From contig CAJXMF010000009.1 in assembly GCA_913056195.1 (NCBI GenBank), positions 1 through 61,967 of the forward strand: 61,967 nt of DNA, given 5' to 3'. Under the pieces are notes generated by a model. That model saw nothing but the letters and a program-made list of their open reading frames with translations. It was not told the DNA's origin and made no database searches. Positions 1 through 8,328 of the stretch are shown in pieces; the first letter of the stretch is position 1; each line of letters starts with the position of its first letter. The DNA is from an uncultured Methylococcaceae bacterium. GTDB lineage: Bacteria > Pseudomonadota > Gammaproteobacteria > Methylococcales > Methylomonadaceae. The position numbers and the translations under genes were made by a program.

Positions 1-80
1 TGATAAATCAACAGCCTATGCCCACAGAAGAATTTACGCTGAGTAGTTACAAAAAGATGAAAGATGATTGCTTAAATAAT

Positions 81-108
81 GCTTCGCATAATGTATATTA
101 TGTTAAAT
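81..108 (+). other. dif: dif site for XerC/XerD chromosome dimer resolution
   Basis: A 28-bp site with the XerC arm GCTTCGCATAA, the 6-bp centre TGTATA and the XerD arm TTATGTTAAAT. The XerD arm and centre are identical to the Escherichia coli dif site as I remember it, and the XerC arm differs only in its outer bases. XerC and XerD recombine two such sites to resolve chromosome dimers at the terminus, under control of FtsK. It lies in the intergenic left edge, as expected for dif. A dif site used by an Xer-dependent integrating element is the alternative. Confidence 0.88.
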
Positions 109-133
109 TATGTCAGTAGTTACCCTGGGATTC

Positions 134-1138
134 CTAAACTTCATATTTCTGACTACGTGACATTTGATAATAAGCCAATGAAAACAGTAAAAACACAGAT
201 AGACTGGCAATCGTTATATTCACAGTCAAAGGAATTAAAAGCAGCGAACTGAGCAACTCAATTGCGATTAGACACAATAAAAAGAAAACAATGTGTTCAT
301 TGCGCATGCGGCTGCAAAAAAAGACACCTAAAGGTGCACCAATAACAACAACGGGTATAGCCGCCAGCCAATACATTTTTACGATGGTATTGAAGCCATC
401 AGTCACAAAATAATGCAACATAAATCCCGCAATGGCTGTTATTGCCATCAATATCACTGATGTCGGGGTCGATACTTTCGCGGCAAGTCTGAAAAATAAC
501 ACCATGACCGAAAAACAGATAATATCAATACCGCTGCCTACCAGCCCGGTCATAGTGCCACCGATAAAGCCCGTTATTAAGATGATGCCTTTTTCTGCGC
601 CATAAAGTTTTGGCAAATAAAGGCTGTAGCATCGCTTTTGGGTATTGAACAAAAACAATGCGAGCGCAAAACTGACAATCATGGCGGTAAACAGCATTTT
701 CACCAATGCAGCAGGAAGTAGTTGCGCAATCAAAAGCGTTCCAACACATAAACCGGGTAATCCGCCGAGGATAGCCCAGAAGATAAAGCGCCAGGCTACA
801 CGAATACGAAGCATGATAATTGTCAGGCTGGCCGCTGTCATGCCAATGCTTTGGATGGCAAGGGCAAACACCTTGGTATTTTGAGGATCAATATGCAACG
901 CTTTGGTAAACACAGGAAAAGCAATTGCGCCCCCTCCCTCGCTGGTTGCACCGGCAATGAATGAACCAAGTGTCATGGTTAGCGTAATCGTCCAGTTTTG
1001 CAGCAAAACACCCTTCGAATCAGGCTGGGTGTATAGCCACCAGGCTATCCATACCAGTAGCACTAAAATAATGTTGACCGCCAGTGTTTTCTGATATGGT
1101 TTATATTTAGCGTAAATGGGATTCGCGTTCAATTTCAC
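134..1138 (-). CDS. TSUP-family (TauE/SafE) membrane permease
   Basis: Predicted inner-membrane protein of 334 residues with about eight hydrophobic segments, of the TauE/SafE (TSUP) type that exports sulfite, organosulfonates or related anions. The TSUP half-repeats are visible: a Gly-rich stretch with EGGGAIAFPVF near residues 68-78, GLPGLCVGTLL near 126, and GGTMTGLVGSGIDIICF near 193. The start is GTG; it overlaps the stop of the upstream lipoprotein gene by four bases (GTGA), so the two are probably co-transcribed and translationally coupled. The substrate cannot be told from sequence. It is the last gene before the dif site. Confidence 0.8.
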   Translation of the reverse strand: MKLNANPIYAKYKPYQKTLAVNIILVLLVWIAWWLYTQPDSKGVLLQNWTITLTMTLGSFIAGATSEGGGAIAFPVFTKALHIDPQNTKVFALAIQSIGMTAASLTIIMLRIRVAWRFIFWAILGGLPGLCVGTLLIAQLLPAALVKMLFTAMIVSFALALFLFNTQKRCYSLYLPKLYGAEKGIILITGFIGGTMTGLVGSGIDIICFSVMVLFFRLAAKVSTPTSVILMAITAIAGFMLHYFVTDGFNTIVKMYWLAAIPVVVIGAPLGVFFCSRMRNEHIVFFLLCLIAIELLSSLLLIPLTVNITIASLSVFLLFSLAYYQMSRSQKYEV

Positions 1139-2388
1139 TCAATCGTTTTAATCCAGTGACAACGCTCTGCCACCGCTTTTGCAATTTTGTCTTTTTCGTC
1201 ACTGATGCCTTTGGCTATCAAGCCAACTACCCTGTCATCACTGTCATAACCAATATGCGCTTCAACCGGATTGGCCAGTGACCCTAAGCCAAAAACATCA
1301 TAGATTGGCGCGACATTGATTTGGATGTTGGTGACTTCGATGCAGAGACGAGAATCCAGATAACGCTGAACAAAATCCACTGGAATGGTGTAACTCAACA
1401 AGTCATTCGGATCGCTGAATGCAATAATTGAGGTTTGTTTTAACATTCTGTACTGATATTTTTTACCTTCGGGCGAGCAATAAGCCTGTCTTTGATTGTG
1501 AATTTCCGGAAGCTTGCGCCCTAATTGCAGCATCGGCAACTGATTGGACATCATATAAATCGGAATGGTTTTTTGTTTTAAGGCTTCAGCAAGGCGTATT
1601 TGATTTGGATGGCTGGAACCTTGAGCCAATACGGTCGCAATACGTTGCAAACCATCGATTACGATACGGCTGCCAAGGCTATGAGACACAAAAGCAAAAT
1701 CATCTTGATGGAGTGATTCGATATTCAAAAGCTTACATTCCTGCTCAACATCGTCTGGTAATGAAGCCCAATCACCATTGATCATCCAGCAAAAAGATTG
1801 GGCAAAGGCGCGCAGAATATCGTCTCGTTTCTGCCCCAGATAAATAATCGGATCTGGCGCGGTATCATTGGTGAATTTTTTTAACAGGTCGTTGACTTCA
1901 GCGCGTTTGAATGAAAACTCACCAGAATTATCATAATCCAGGACTTTTTTATCATCGGCAGTGATTGCCGACCAGGTCAGTTCATAGAACAATAACTCCT
2001 GTTTCAGATCATGACTCAAAAAACGGCTGATACGCAGATTGCCCAGTTTTTTGTTAATTGAATGCGGGTCTGTGATTTGAATATTTTTACTCGATTGCGT
2101 GGTAACATTCAAATCCAATTCGTGAACCAGTTTATCCAGAAACTCAGACGCATAACCGGGCTGATGATCGCCGACGCCATGAACCATTAAAACCTTGACA
2201 TCGCGATTATCGTCATTGACATCCAGGTGTGGTTTCAAGCCTTCAAATGTTTTGCCTTTGATCTCGCAGATTCGGCTATCAACCGTCTGTTGCTCCAAAA
2301 CGGCTTCGGTGACGCCCTTACCAAAACTGGAGCATCCGACCAGGACAGTAAGCGCACTAAAAAGTAAGGATGTGGATAAAATTTTCAT
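1135..2388 (-). CDS. Lipoprotein with alpha/beta-hydrolase-like motifs
   Basis: Predicted 417-residue lipoprotein: signal peptide MKILSTSLLFSALTVLVGC with the lipobox Cys at 19, followed by Ser-Ser, which favours outer-membrane sorting. The mature part carries MVHGVGDH near residue 68, resembling the oxyanion-hole loop of alpha/beta hydrolases, and SHSLGS near residue 236, resembling a nucleophile elbow. That suggests a lipase or esterase-like fold, but substrate and activity are unknown. I chose the ATG at 2388 because it begins the signal peptide; an in-frame TTG at 2406 would add six residues in front of it. The stop overlaps the start of the TSUP permease gene. Confidence 0.65.
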   Translation of the reverse strand: MKILSTSLLFSALTVLVGCSSFGKGVTEAVLEQQTVDSRICEIKGKTFEGLKPHLDVNDDNRDVKVLMVHGVGDHQPGYASEFLDKLVHELDLNVTTQSSKNIQITDPHSINKKLGNLRISRFLSHDLKQELLFYELTWSAITADDKKVLDYDNSGEFSFKRAEVNDLLKKFTNDTAPDPIIYLGQKRDDILRAFAQSFCWMINGDWASLPDDVEQECKLLNIESLHQDDFAFVSHSLGSRIVIDGLQRIATVLAQGSSHPNQIRLAEALKQKTIPIYMMSNQLPMLQLGRKLPEIHNQRQAYCSPEGKKYQYRMLKQTSIIAFSDPNDLLSYTIPVDFVQRYLDSRLCIEVTNIQINVAPIYDVFGLGSLANPVEAHIGYDSDDRVVGLIAKGISDEKDKIAKAVAERCHWIKTIE

Positions 2389-2581
2389 ACGCTCAACAGA
2401 TGACAAAAAACAGGAAAAAATAAATGATTCAGTCTATTATAATGCTAATGAAGCGCCCTTGAAATTGTGTATTCTATTCATACCGAGCCATTCTCGATAA
2501 ATCATTTAAAAAGCTGAGTTGTTTAGGTTACTATAATCTCTATAGGTTAAATACCTCCCTTGATTGCTTTTCTTTGCTTAA

Positions 2582-2589
2582 GGGGGGGG
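2582..2589 (+). repeat. Run of eight G upstream of the TolC-family gene
   Basis: A G8 homopolymer lies about 36 bases before the GTG start of the TolC-family gene, in the 230-base gap after the lipoprotein gene. Such tracts can slip in replication and change promoter spacing or leader length. Nothing else was recognised in this gap. Confidence 0.5.
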
Positions 2590-2624
2590 CGGCATAAATC
2601 TTTCAAACAAACGGAAATCCAGAC

Positions 2625-3956
2625 GTGCTTAATAAAAAACTATTGTCTTTAATTTTATTTGTATCGGCCACACAGACGGCCACTGCACAGAACTTGCAAG
2701 AGATTTACCATTTAGCCATAGAAAATGAACCCGAATACAAAGCGGCTTATATTAACCAGTTTTCCGCCGCCGAGTCGCGCTCACAGAGTATCGCGAAAAT
2801 GTTGCCTAATATTTCAGCGGTGGCTAAAAGCTCCCGAAATCGATTGGATAATAAAAAAGTTACCTTCCAGGGTGCGGGAATTCAGCATTATTGGAGTCAG
2901 ACCGTTGACCTTCAGTTGATCCAGCCGGTTTTTCACTGGGAACACTGGGTTCAGCTTGATCAATCGGACAATCAAATCGCCCAGGCGGAAGCCCAGTTTC
3001 AGGCACAAAACCAGGCGCTTATCCTTAAAGTCGTTGAAGCCTATTTCAATATCCTGTCGGCTCAAGATACACTGACTTTTGCCGAGGCGGAAAAAAAGGC
3101 CATTGCAAAGCAACTTGAACAAGCGCAACAACGCTTTGAAGTTGGATTGATTCCGATTACTGATGTTAATGAAGCCCAAGCGGCTTTTGATGAATCCAGA
3201 GCTAATGTGATTGATGCCGCCAATCAGTTAGACAATGAAAAAGAAAACTTACGCGAATTGATTGGATATTACGAGCAAGAGCTTGATCTTTTAGCCGAAG
3301 AGGTTCCTTTAGCCTTGCCCGAACCCGCTGATATTAATGCCTGGGCTAAAACAGCAGAAAGCAATAATTTCAATATTATTGCACAGTTAAATCAAACCGA
3401 GTTTGCCCGTAAAAATATCGCATTACAACGCAGTGGTCATCTACCAACACTCGATATCGTCGCCAGCTATGGTGGCAGTGATGTCAATAGTAAATTTGGC
3501 TTGCGTGGCGATAGCGAAAGTGTCGGCTTGCAATTGAATATTCCTGTATTTGAAGGCGGTGCGGTGTATTCCCGCACCAAACAGGCTGAATTTGACTTTA
3601 AAAAAGCAAGGCAAAATTTAATTAAGGTAAAACGAACGGTGATTCGGGACGTGAAAAATGCCTTCCGTGGCGTAACCTCCAGCATAAGTCGGGTCAAGGC
3701 CTTAAAAGCCGCCGTTAAATCAGCCGTTAGCGCACTCGAAGCAACCGAGGCGGGATTTGAAGTCGGTACGCGAACGATGGTTGATGTATTGACCGAGCAA
3801 CGTAATCTTTATCGTGTCAAACGGGATTATGCGCGCAGCCGATACGACTATCTGGTCAACATGATTCGCTTGAAAAACGCCGCCGGTAGCCTGTCTGAAG
3901 CCGATATTAATGCGATCAATCAGTTTTTAATTGCCAAGACGCCCGTCTCAAAGTGA
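2625..3956 (+). CDS. TolC-family outer membrane channel protein
   Basis: 443-residue outer-membrane efflux protein of the TolC type. A signal peptide ends near residue 21 (ATQTATA, then QN). It is followed by two Ala/Gln/Glu-rich helical repeats of the OEP family (about 25-215 and 240-430), with the family feature QAQQRFEVGL(I/T)..(T)DVNEAQ near 165-180 and its second-repeat counterpart AGFEVGTRTMVDVLTEQRN near 375. Such channels carry substrates of type I secretion or tripartite efflux through the outer membrane. The start is GTG. It is transcribed alone and ends nine bases inside the convergent methyltransferase gene. The YbhGFSR-like exporter 4-9 kb away has no channel of its own, so it may use this one; that is inference. 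Confidence 0.88.
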   Translation: MLNKKLLSLILFVSATQTATAQNLQEIYHLAIENEPEYKAAYINQFSAAESRSQSIAKMLPNISAVAKSSRNRLDNKKVTFQGAGIQHYWSQTVDLQLIQPVFHWEHWVQLDQSDNQIAQAEAQFQAQNQALILKVVEAYFNILSAQDTLTFAEAEKKAIAKQLEQAQQRFEVGLIPITDVNEAQAAFDESRANVIDAANQLDNEKENLRELIGYYEQELDLLAEEVPLALPEPADINAWAKTAESNNFNIIAQLNQTEFARKNIALQRSGHLPTLDIVASYGGSDVNSKFGLRGDSESVGLQLNIPVFEGGAVYSRTKQAEFDFKKARQNLIKVKRTVIRDVKNAFRGVTSSISRVKALKAAVKSAVSALEATEAGFEVGTRTMVDVLTEQRNLYRVKRDYARSRYDYLVNMIRLKNAAGSLSEADINAINQFLIAKTPVSK

Positions 3957-4685
3957 TTTGAATGCCGTCACGCGGGCATTAACCTGATTGCGATGATCCA
4001 GCTGAATCGACTTGAAGCCGTGCGTTTGTAATTGTGCCAGGGCGACCGATTCACGCATGACATGGTTTTCCGATTCATCACTGAATAAATGAACTATCCA
4101 ATGTTCCAGGAGATCCAGTCGTTTCATGTCGGTCAGCACCGAAAAATAGCCCTGTACTTCCTGTTGAATTAGATGGGTGTGGACATTGACATCATCCAGA
4201 CCGTAACGGTCGCCATTCACAAACAACCCGTCCGGCTTTAATACACGATGAACCTGGGCAATCACCTGTTCCCGGTAACCGTGTTCAAAATTATGCAAAG
4301 TATAGGCACTGGCGACAATATCAACGCTGTTATCTTCGGTGTGTTCCAGCGTTTGTAATATATCGTCCAGTACAAATGCCAGTCTTCCTTCTTTCTGCCA
4401 TTGCTGTAAACTTTGTCGCGCCTGGCTTTGCATGGTTTCGGCATTATCGACAGAGGTTATTTTCAGGCGTTCATTGGCAGACAATAGCGCTAACGTGGTA
4501 ATACCGGTTCCTCCGCCCAGTTCCAATACCGATGAGGCCGCAGGATTTTGCGCACAATACTCCCCTGCCCGCTGCCCGACCAACTGACTCATTTCTGCCG
4601 CCAAAGGACAAATCAAGCGGAGCATGTCATATTCCTGGCCGATGATGCCGGAAAACATAGCCTCAAAAGGATGTTGTGTGGTCAT
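3948..4685 (-). CDS. Class I SAM-dependent methyltransferase
   Basis: 245-residue cytosolic protein with the Rossmann methyltransferase fold. Motif I is VLELGGGTGI near residues 54-63, an acidic residue ends strand 2 (TSVDNAE near 87), and a VASAYTLHNF segment near 125 is followed by a VLKPDGLFVNGD post-motif near 150. It resembles UbiE/COQ5-like enzymes but no substrate can be assigned. Its ATG overlaps the stop of the DUF1244 gene (ATGA), so the two form an operon. Its 3' end overlaps the convergent TolC-family gene by nine bases, leaving no room for a conventional terminator. Confidence 0.75.
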   Translation of the reverse strand: MTTQHPFEAMFSGIIGQEYDMLRLICPLAAEMSQLVGQRAGEYCAQNPAASSVLELGGGTGITTLALLSANERLKITSVDNAETMQSQARQSLQQWQKEGRLAFVLDDILQTLEHTEDNSVDIVASAYTLHNFEHGYREQVIAQVHRVLKPDGLFVNGDRYGLDDVNVHTHLIQQEVQGYFSVLTDMKRLDLLEHWIVHLFSDESENHVMRESVALAQLQTHGFKSIQLDHRNQVNARVTAFKSL

Positions 4686-4996
4686 GATGATGGATTATTC
4701 TTCTGGGCTTGTTTTTCCTGATAGGCCTTCATCTGCGCTTCGGTCGCCGGTTGTTGAAACTTCTCCTTCCATTCCTGATAAGGCATACCATAAACAATTT
4801 CCCGGGCGGCTTCATAATCAATATCAGCACCCTGCTGTTTTGCGCCTTCTACATACCACTTAGCCAGGCAATTACGGCAAAAGTCAGCCAGAATCATCAG
4901 CTCGATATTTTGTACTTCGGTGTGTTTTTGTAAATGCTCAAGCAACTTTCGAAATGCGGCCGCTTCAAATTCCATGGTTTTGTTATTATCAGACAT
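4682..4996 (-). CDS. DUF1244 family protein
   Basis: 104-residue protein matching the DUF1244 family as I recognise it: FCRNCLAKWY near residue 42 followed by YGMPYQEWK near 70. The family is widespread in proteobacteria and has no known function. I start it at the ATG at 4996 because a strong Shine-Dalgarno GGAGAA lies just upstream; a longer reading from 5017 would start ahead of that ribosome-binding site. It is translationally coupled to the methyltransferase gene downstream (ATGA overlap). Confidence 0.8.
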   Translation of the reverse strand: MSDNNKTMEFEAAAFRKLLEHLQKHTEVQNIELMILADFCRNCLAKWYVEGAKQQGADIDYEAAREIVYGMPYQEWKEKFQQPATEAQMKAYQEKQAQKNNPSS

Positions 4997-5112
4997 CGTT
5001 TTCTCCAAAAGCACCATTTTAACCCAGCTTTACCAACAAAAATATAACCATGTACATTCATGCCGGAAGTCACTACAATTAAAGAATTATTGTTTTCAAT
5101 TGTCGTTGATAA

Positions 5113-5400
5113 ATGGAAATTTTACCGATTCGGCCGCCTGTTGTTTCATCACATGCGCCCTCCCCGCCCAAAGATTCCCAAAACCTGCGGGAACTCAGTG
5201 CGGTTAAGGCGGACAAAGATGCGCGTAAGCAAGGCTTTTTGATTGAAGTTGTCGATCTTAGAACGCTGGCAGAAAGACGCGAACAATTTAAAGCACGACA
5301 AAATCAGCCGTTGGATTTAAATACTCAGCGTGCGCTAAAAAGCTATCTTGACACCCATTTTCAATCCGGAAACAATGTGCAACTGGATTTATACGTTTAA
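5113..5400 (+). CDS. Small protein of unknown function
   Basis: 95-residue ORF that I do not recognise. It has a Pro-rich N-terminus (about residues 6-20) and then a charged, helical remainder with LRTLAERREQFKARQNQ near 52-66. No signal peptide or membrane segment is seen. It starts on the same strand 17 bases before yciB, so it may be the first gene of that operon. No clear ribosome-binding site precedes the ATG, so the start is uncertain. Confidence 0.5.
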   Translation: MEILPIRPPVVSSHAPSPPKDSQNLRELSAVKADKDARKQGFLIEVVDLRTLAERREQFKARQNQPLDLNTQRALKSYLDTHFQSGNNVQLDLYV

Positions 5401-5417
5401 TAAAAAATATTCCAATT

Positions 5418-5969
5418 ATGAAACAACTGCTTGAATTTATCCCCATCATTCTATTCTTTATCACCTATAAACTTTATGATATCTATGTTGCGACCGCCGT
5501 CGTTATCGTCGCCACCATTATCCAGGTGGCAATCAGCTGGATGCTTTATAAAAAAATAGAAAAAATGCAATGGGTCACGCTGGCCTTGATTCTGGTTATG
5601 GGCGGCGCAACCATTTACCTGCGTGATGAGAATTTTATTAAATGGAAATTGACCATTATCGAATGGCTTTTCGGGATCGTGTTTTTGGCCAGTCAATTTA
5701 TCGGCCAACAACCTTTGGTGCAACGGATGATGGGCGCCAACCTCGAGCTGCCTGATTACATCTGGCGACGTCTCAATATGATTTGGGCAGGCTTCTTTAT
5801 TACCGTCGGCAGCGTCAATCTCTACGTCATGCATGCTTTCGATACCGATGATTGGGTAACCTTCAAAACGTTCATTGTTCCAGGTTTTATGCTGGTGTTT
5901 ATTATCGTCCAGATGGTCTTTCTCTATCGATATATTCCCGATGCCGGCACGGAAATGGAGGAAGATTAA
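5418..5969 (+). CDS. yciB: Inner membrane septation protein A (YciB/IspZ family)
   Basis: 183-residue membrane protein with five or six hydrophobic segments, opening MKQLLEFIPIILFFITYKLYD, the usual start of YciB proteins (written here only as the first 20 or so residues' pattern, FIPIILFFITYKLYD). FGIVFLASQFIG, PLVQRMMG and WRRLNMIWAGFF in the middle are also family features. YciB is needed for normal envelope integrity and septation in enterobacteria and Shigella; its molecular role is unsettled. The stop codon overlaps the ATG of the YciI gene by one base, in the common order yciB-yciI-bolA. Confidence 0.92.
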   Translation: MKQLLEFIPIILFFITYKLYDIYVATAVVIVATIIQVAISWMLYKKIEKMQWVTLALILVMGGATIYLRDENFIKWKLTIIEWLFGIVFLASQFIGQQPLVQRMMGANLELPDYIWRRLNMIWAGFFITVGSVNLYVMHAFDTDDWVTFKTFIVPGFMLVFIIVQMVFLYRYIPDAGTEMEED

Positions 5970-6271
5970 TGTTATACGCCATCATTTGCGAAGATGAGGC
6001 AAACAGCCTGGAAAAACGCCTTAAGACACGCCCCGCTCACTTGGAACGTTTGATTACATTACAGGAACAAGGACGACTGGTTTTGGCCGGCCCCTGTCCC
6101 GCTATTGATGCCGAAAATCCGGGCGAGGCCGGATTTAGCGGCAGCTTGATTGTGGCTGACTTTCCCAGCTGGATAGACGCGAAAAACTGGGCCGAACATG
6201 ATCCGTATTGCCAGGCTGGTGTTTATAAAAACATCACCGTAAAACCCTTTAAACAAGTATTTCCACAATGA
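5969..6271 (+). CDS. yciI: YciI family protein
   Basis: 100-residue protein of the YciI/YCII fold (dimeric ferredoxin-like): MLYAIICEDE at the start, RPAHLERL near residue 22, GRLVLAGPCPA near 36, and WAEHDPYCQAGVY near 75. The His-Asp pair of the family (HDPY) is present. The biochemical role of YciI is not established. I use the ATG that overlaps the yciB stop (TAATG) rather than an upstream in-frame start inside yciB. The stop overlaps the bolA start (ATGA), so the three genes are coupled. Confidence 0.88.
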   Translation: MLYAIICEDEANSLEKRLKTRPAHLERLITLQEQGRLVLAGPCPAIDAENPGEAGFSGSLIVADFPSWIDAKNWAEHDPYCQAGVYKNITVKPFKQVFPQ

Positions 6272-6546
6272 CTGCAGAACAGATCAAACAAAAACTGAAT
6301 CAGGCGTTAGCCCCCGAAGCCCTTGAAATTATCGACAACAGTGCGGCCCATGCCGGACATGCGGGCGCACAAAGCGGCGGCGGTCACTATCATGTCACCA
6401 TCATTGCCGAATCCTTCAATGGTAAATCACAGGTTCAACGCCATCAACTCATTTATCAGGCCTTAGGCGATTTGATGAAAAATGAAATTCACGCCTTGGG
6501 TATTCATGCGACAACCCCTTCAGAAAATAAAAAAGGAACACTATAA
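6268..6546 (+). CDS. bolA: BolA family protein
   Basis: 92-residue BolA-fold protein. BolA proteins bind monothiol glutaredoxins and [2Fe-2S] clusters and can act as regulators. Visible are HAGHAGAQSGGGHYHVTIIAESF near residues 27-50, the family's H-x-G..SH..V core, and HRHQ/VQRHQLIYQALGDLM near 57-70 with an invariant His. A further conserved HALGI(H)A follows near 77. It lies between yciI and a parvulin lipoprotein gene and ends right next to the latter's ATG. Confidence 0.88.
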   Translation: MTAEQIKQKLNQALAPEALEIIDNSAAHAGHAGAQSGGGHYHVTIIAESFNGKSQVQRHQLIYQALGDLMKNEIHALGIHATTPSENKKGTL

Positions 6547-7581
6547 ATGAAAAAAACGCTTATTCCCGTTATTTTAGTCAGCTCTTCACTGTTGCTGTCA
6601 GGCTGTATTGAACAAAAAAACAATACAGATTCAACGCAAAATGCAGTGGCCGTTAAAAAAGAAGATGCGGTCGCCGTCGTCAATGGTAAATATATCAGTA
6701 AACAGGAACTGGATCGCTTAAAACAGCAAATTTCCCAGCGTATGCAAGGCCAGTCAATTTCTGATCAGCAATTACTCGAAGAATTGATTCGTCGGCAAAT
6801 TATCGTTCAGCAAGCTGAAAAAGAAGGACTCGATAAATCGCCTGAATTTCAAGCCAAGTTAAATGAAATTAAAACCTCATTACTGACCCAGGCTTATTTA
6901 CAGGATTACCTGAAAAAGCATCCGGTAACCGACGAAGAGTTGAAAGCCGAATACGACGCGATGATTGGCCAGCAAGGTGGTGGTACAGAATTTAAAGCAC
7001 GTCATATTCTAGTAAAAAGCAAAGAGGAAGCAGATAAAATTATTGACCAACTGAATAAAGGTGCCGATTTTGCCCAATTGGCTAAAGAAAAATCAACCGG
7101 CCCTTCCGGCGCGCAAGGCGGTGATTTAGGCTGGTTTACAGCAGACAAGATGGTCAAGCCTTTTTCCGATGCGGTTAAGGCGCTGGAAGATGGGAAATAC
7201 ACGACTGAGCCGGTAAAAACTCAATTCGGTTGGCATGTCATTTTACGTGAAAAATCCAGAAAACAGACTCCACCGCCTTTTGAAGCGGTAAAAATGCAAC
7301 TAAAACCAATGTTGCAACGTAAAAAAGTTCAACAACTGCTCGATAATTTAAAAAAACAAGCCAAAGTTGAAGTCTTGTTACAGGAGCCTGCAAAACCCGA
7401 AAGTGTAGAAGATGCGGCGGCGAAAACTGCTAAAAAAGCGGTTGATAACGTTGAGGCAACTGCCAAAGAAACAGCGGATAAAGCACAGAAAACCGTTAGC
7501 GAATCAGTTGACAAGGCTAAAACAGCCGTGATGGATGCGGTTGAATCGACTGGCAAAAGCGCGACAAAAGCGGCGGATTGA
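6547..7581 (+). CDS. Parvulin-type peptidyl-prolyl isomerase lipoprotein with helical tail
   Basis: 344-residue predicted lipoprotein: lipobox LLSGC with Cys at 20, then an acidic/neutral linker. Residues about 40-125 look like the SurA/PpiC N-terminal chaperone helix domain (AVVNGKYISKQELDRL). Residues about 143-237 are the parvulin domain (KARHILVKSKEEADKI, GGDLGWF, TQFGWHVI). From about 270 on there is an unusual Ala/Lys/Thr-rich tail with repeating AKxxxDxAxxTVxE units, predicted to be one long amphipathic helix. It should fold periplasmic or outer-membrane proteins at the envelope. It is the last gene of the yciB-yciI-bolA run and is followed by a terminator. Confidence 0.88.
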   Translation: MKKTLIPVILVSSSLLLSGCIEQKNNTDSTQNAVAVKKEDAVAVVNGKYISKQELDRLKQQISQRMQGQSISDQQLLEELIRRQIIVQQAEKEGLDKSPEFQAKLNEIKTSLLTQAYLQDYLKKHPVTDEELKAEYDAMIGQQGGGTEFKARHILVKSKEEADKIIDQLNKGADFAQLAKEKSTGPSGAQGGDLGWFTADKMVKPFSDAVKALEDGKYTTEPVKTQFGWHVILREKSRKQTPPPFEAVKMQLKPMLQRKKVQQLLDNLKKQAKVEVLLQEPAKPESVEDAAAKTAKKAVDNVEATAKETADKAQKTVSESVDKAKTAVMDAVESTGKSATKAAD

Positions 7582-7619
7582 TTAAAATCCTAACACAATA
7601 AACTTTTGCACGCCCTTCT

Positions 7620-7659
7620 CAAGCCTCGCAATAATCCTCTTGTGAGGCTTGATTTTATT
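7620..7659 (+). terminator. Rho-independent terminator after the parvulin gene
   Basis: Inverted repeat CAAGCCTC (7620-7627) and GAGGCTTG (7644-7651) with a 16-base loop, followed by ATTTTATT. It lies 39 bases after the parvulin stop and separates this operon from the HdeD/ABC-exporter operon. Confidence 0.8.
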
Positions 7660-7761
7660 CCCAATAATCATCATTATCAGAACAGCTTCATCAACGACGG
7701 ACGCAATTGTTAGCGGCGTTATTTATCAATCAATACACTGACTCCACAAGAGGAGAAAAAT

Positions 7762-8295
7762 ATGACTGTTCTACATGAAGACCCTACCGAAGCCATGACC
7801 GGCCGCCTGAAAATAACCGGAATTTTACTGATGATTTTAGGTGTTTTGGGCATCTTCGTTCCGCAAATATTCTCATTATTTGTCGAAGGCTTCCTGGCTG
7901 CAATCATGCTGATAGGCGGTGCGATATCGGCCTACAATACCTATCAGTTCAATCGCAGTAATTTCACAGAATGGCTAAAGCCGCTTATTTTAATCGTCGG
8001 TGGCTTTTTACTACTGGTTTACCCCAGTTCAGGCATTGCGGCGATTATTTTGGTACTGTCATTTTATTTTTTCACCGATGCCTTCGCTAACTTTGCCATG
8101 AGTTATGAGCGCTATCCCCAGCCCGGCTGGTTTTGGATGACGCTAAATGGTGTCTTGTCCGCATTATTAGCCGCATTGATTCTGATCGGCTGGCCCGAAA
8201 GCTCGTTGATGTATCTGGGGATTTTTATTGCGATCAGCCTGATTTTTGATGGACTGGTTTTATTTATGTTGTCACGCGCAATGCAAATAGATTAG
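7762..8295 (+). CDS. HdeD-like (DUF308) six-helix membrane protein
   Basis: 177-residue integral membrane protein made of six hydrophobic segments in two groups of three, typical of the HdeD/DUF308 family (LLMILGVLGIFVPQIFSLF near residue 25; LILIVGGFLLLVYPSSG near 75). HdeD is linked to acid resistance in E. coli, but the family's role is generally unknown. A strong GAGGAG ribosome-binding site precedes the ATG. It is 33 bases before the HlyD-type gene of the exporter and may be co-transcribed with it. Confidence 0.8.
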   Translation: MTVLHEDPTEAMTGRLKITGILLMILGVLGIFVPQIFSLFVEGFLAAIMLIGGAISAYNTYQFNRSNFTEWLKPLILIVGGFLLLVYPSSGIAAIILVLSFYFFTDAFANFAMSYERYPQPGWFWMTLNGVLSALLAALILIGWPESSLMYLGIFIAISLIFDGLVLFMLSRAMQID

Positions 8296-8328
8296 ACTAT
8301 TTGCACTTTTTAACCGGGAACTGAAGCC

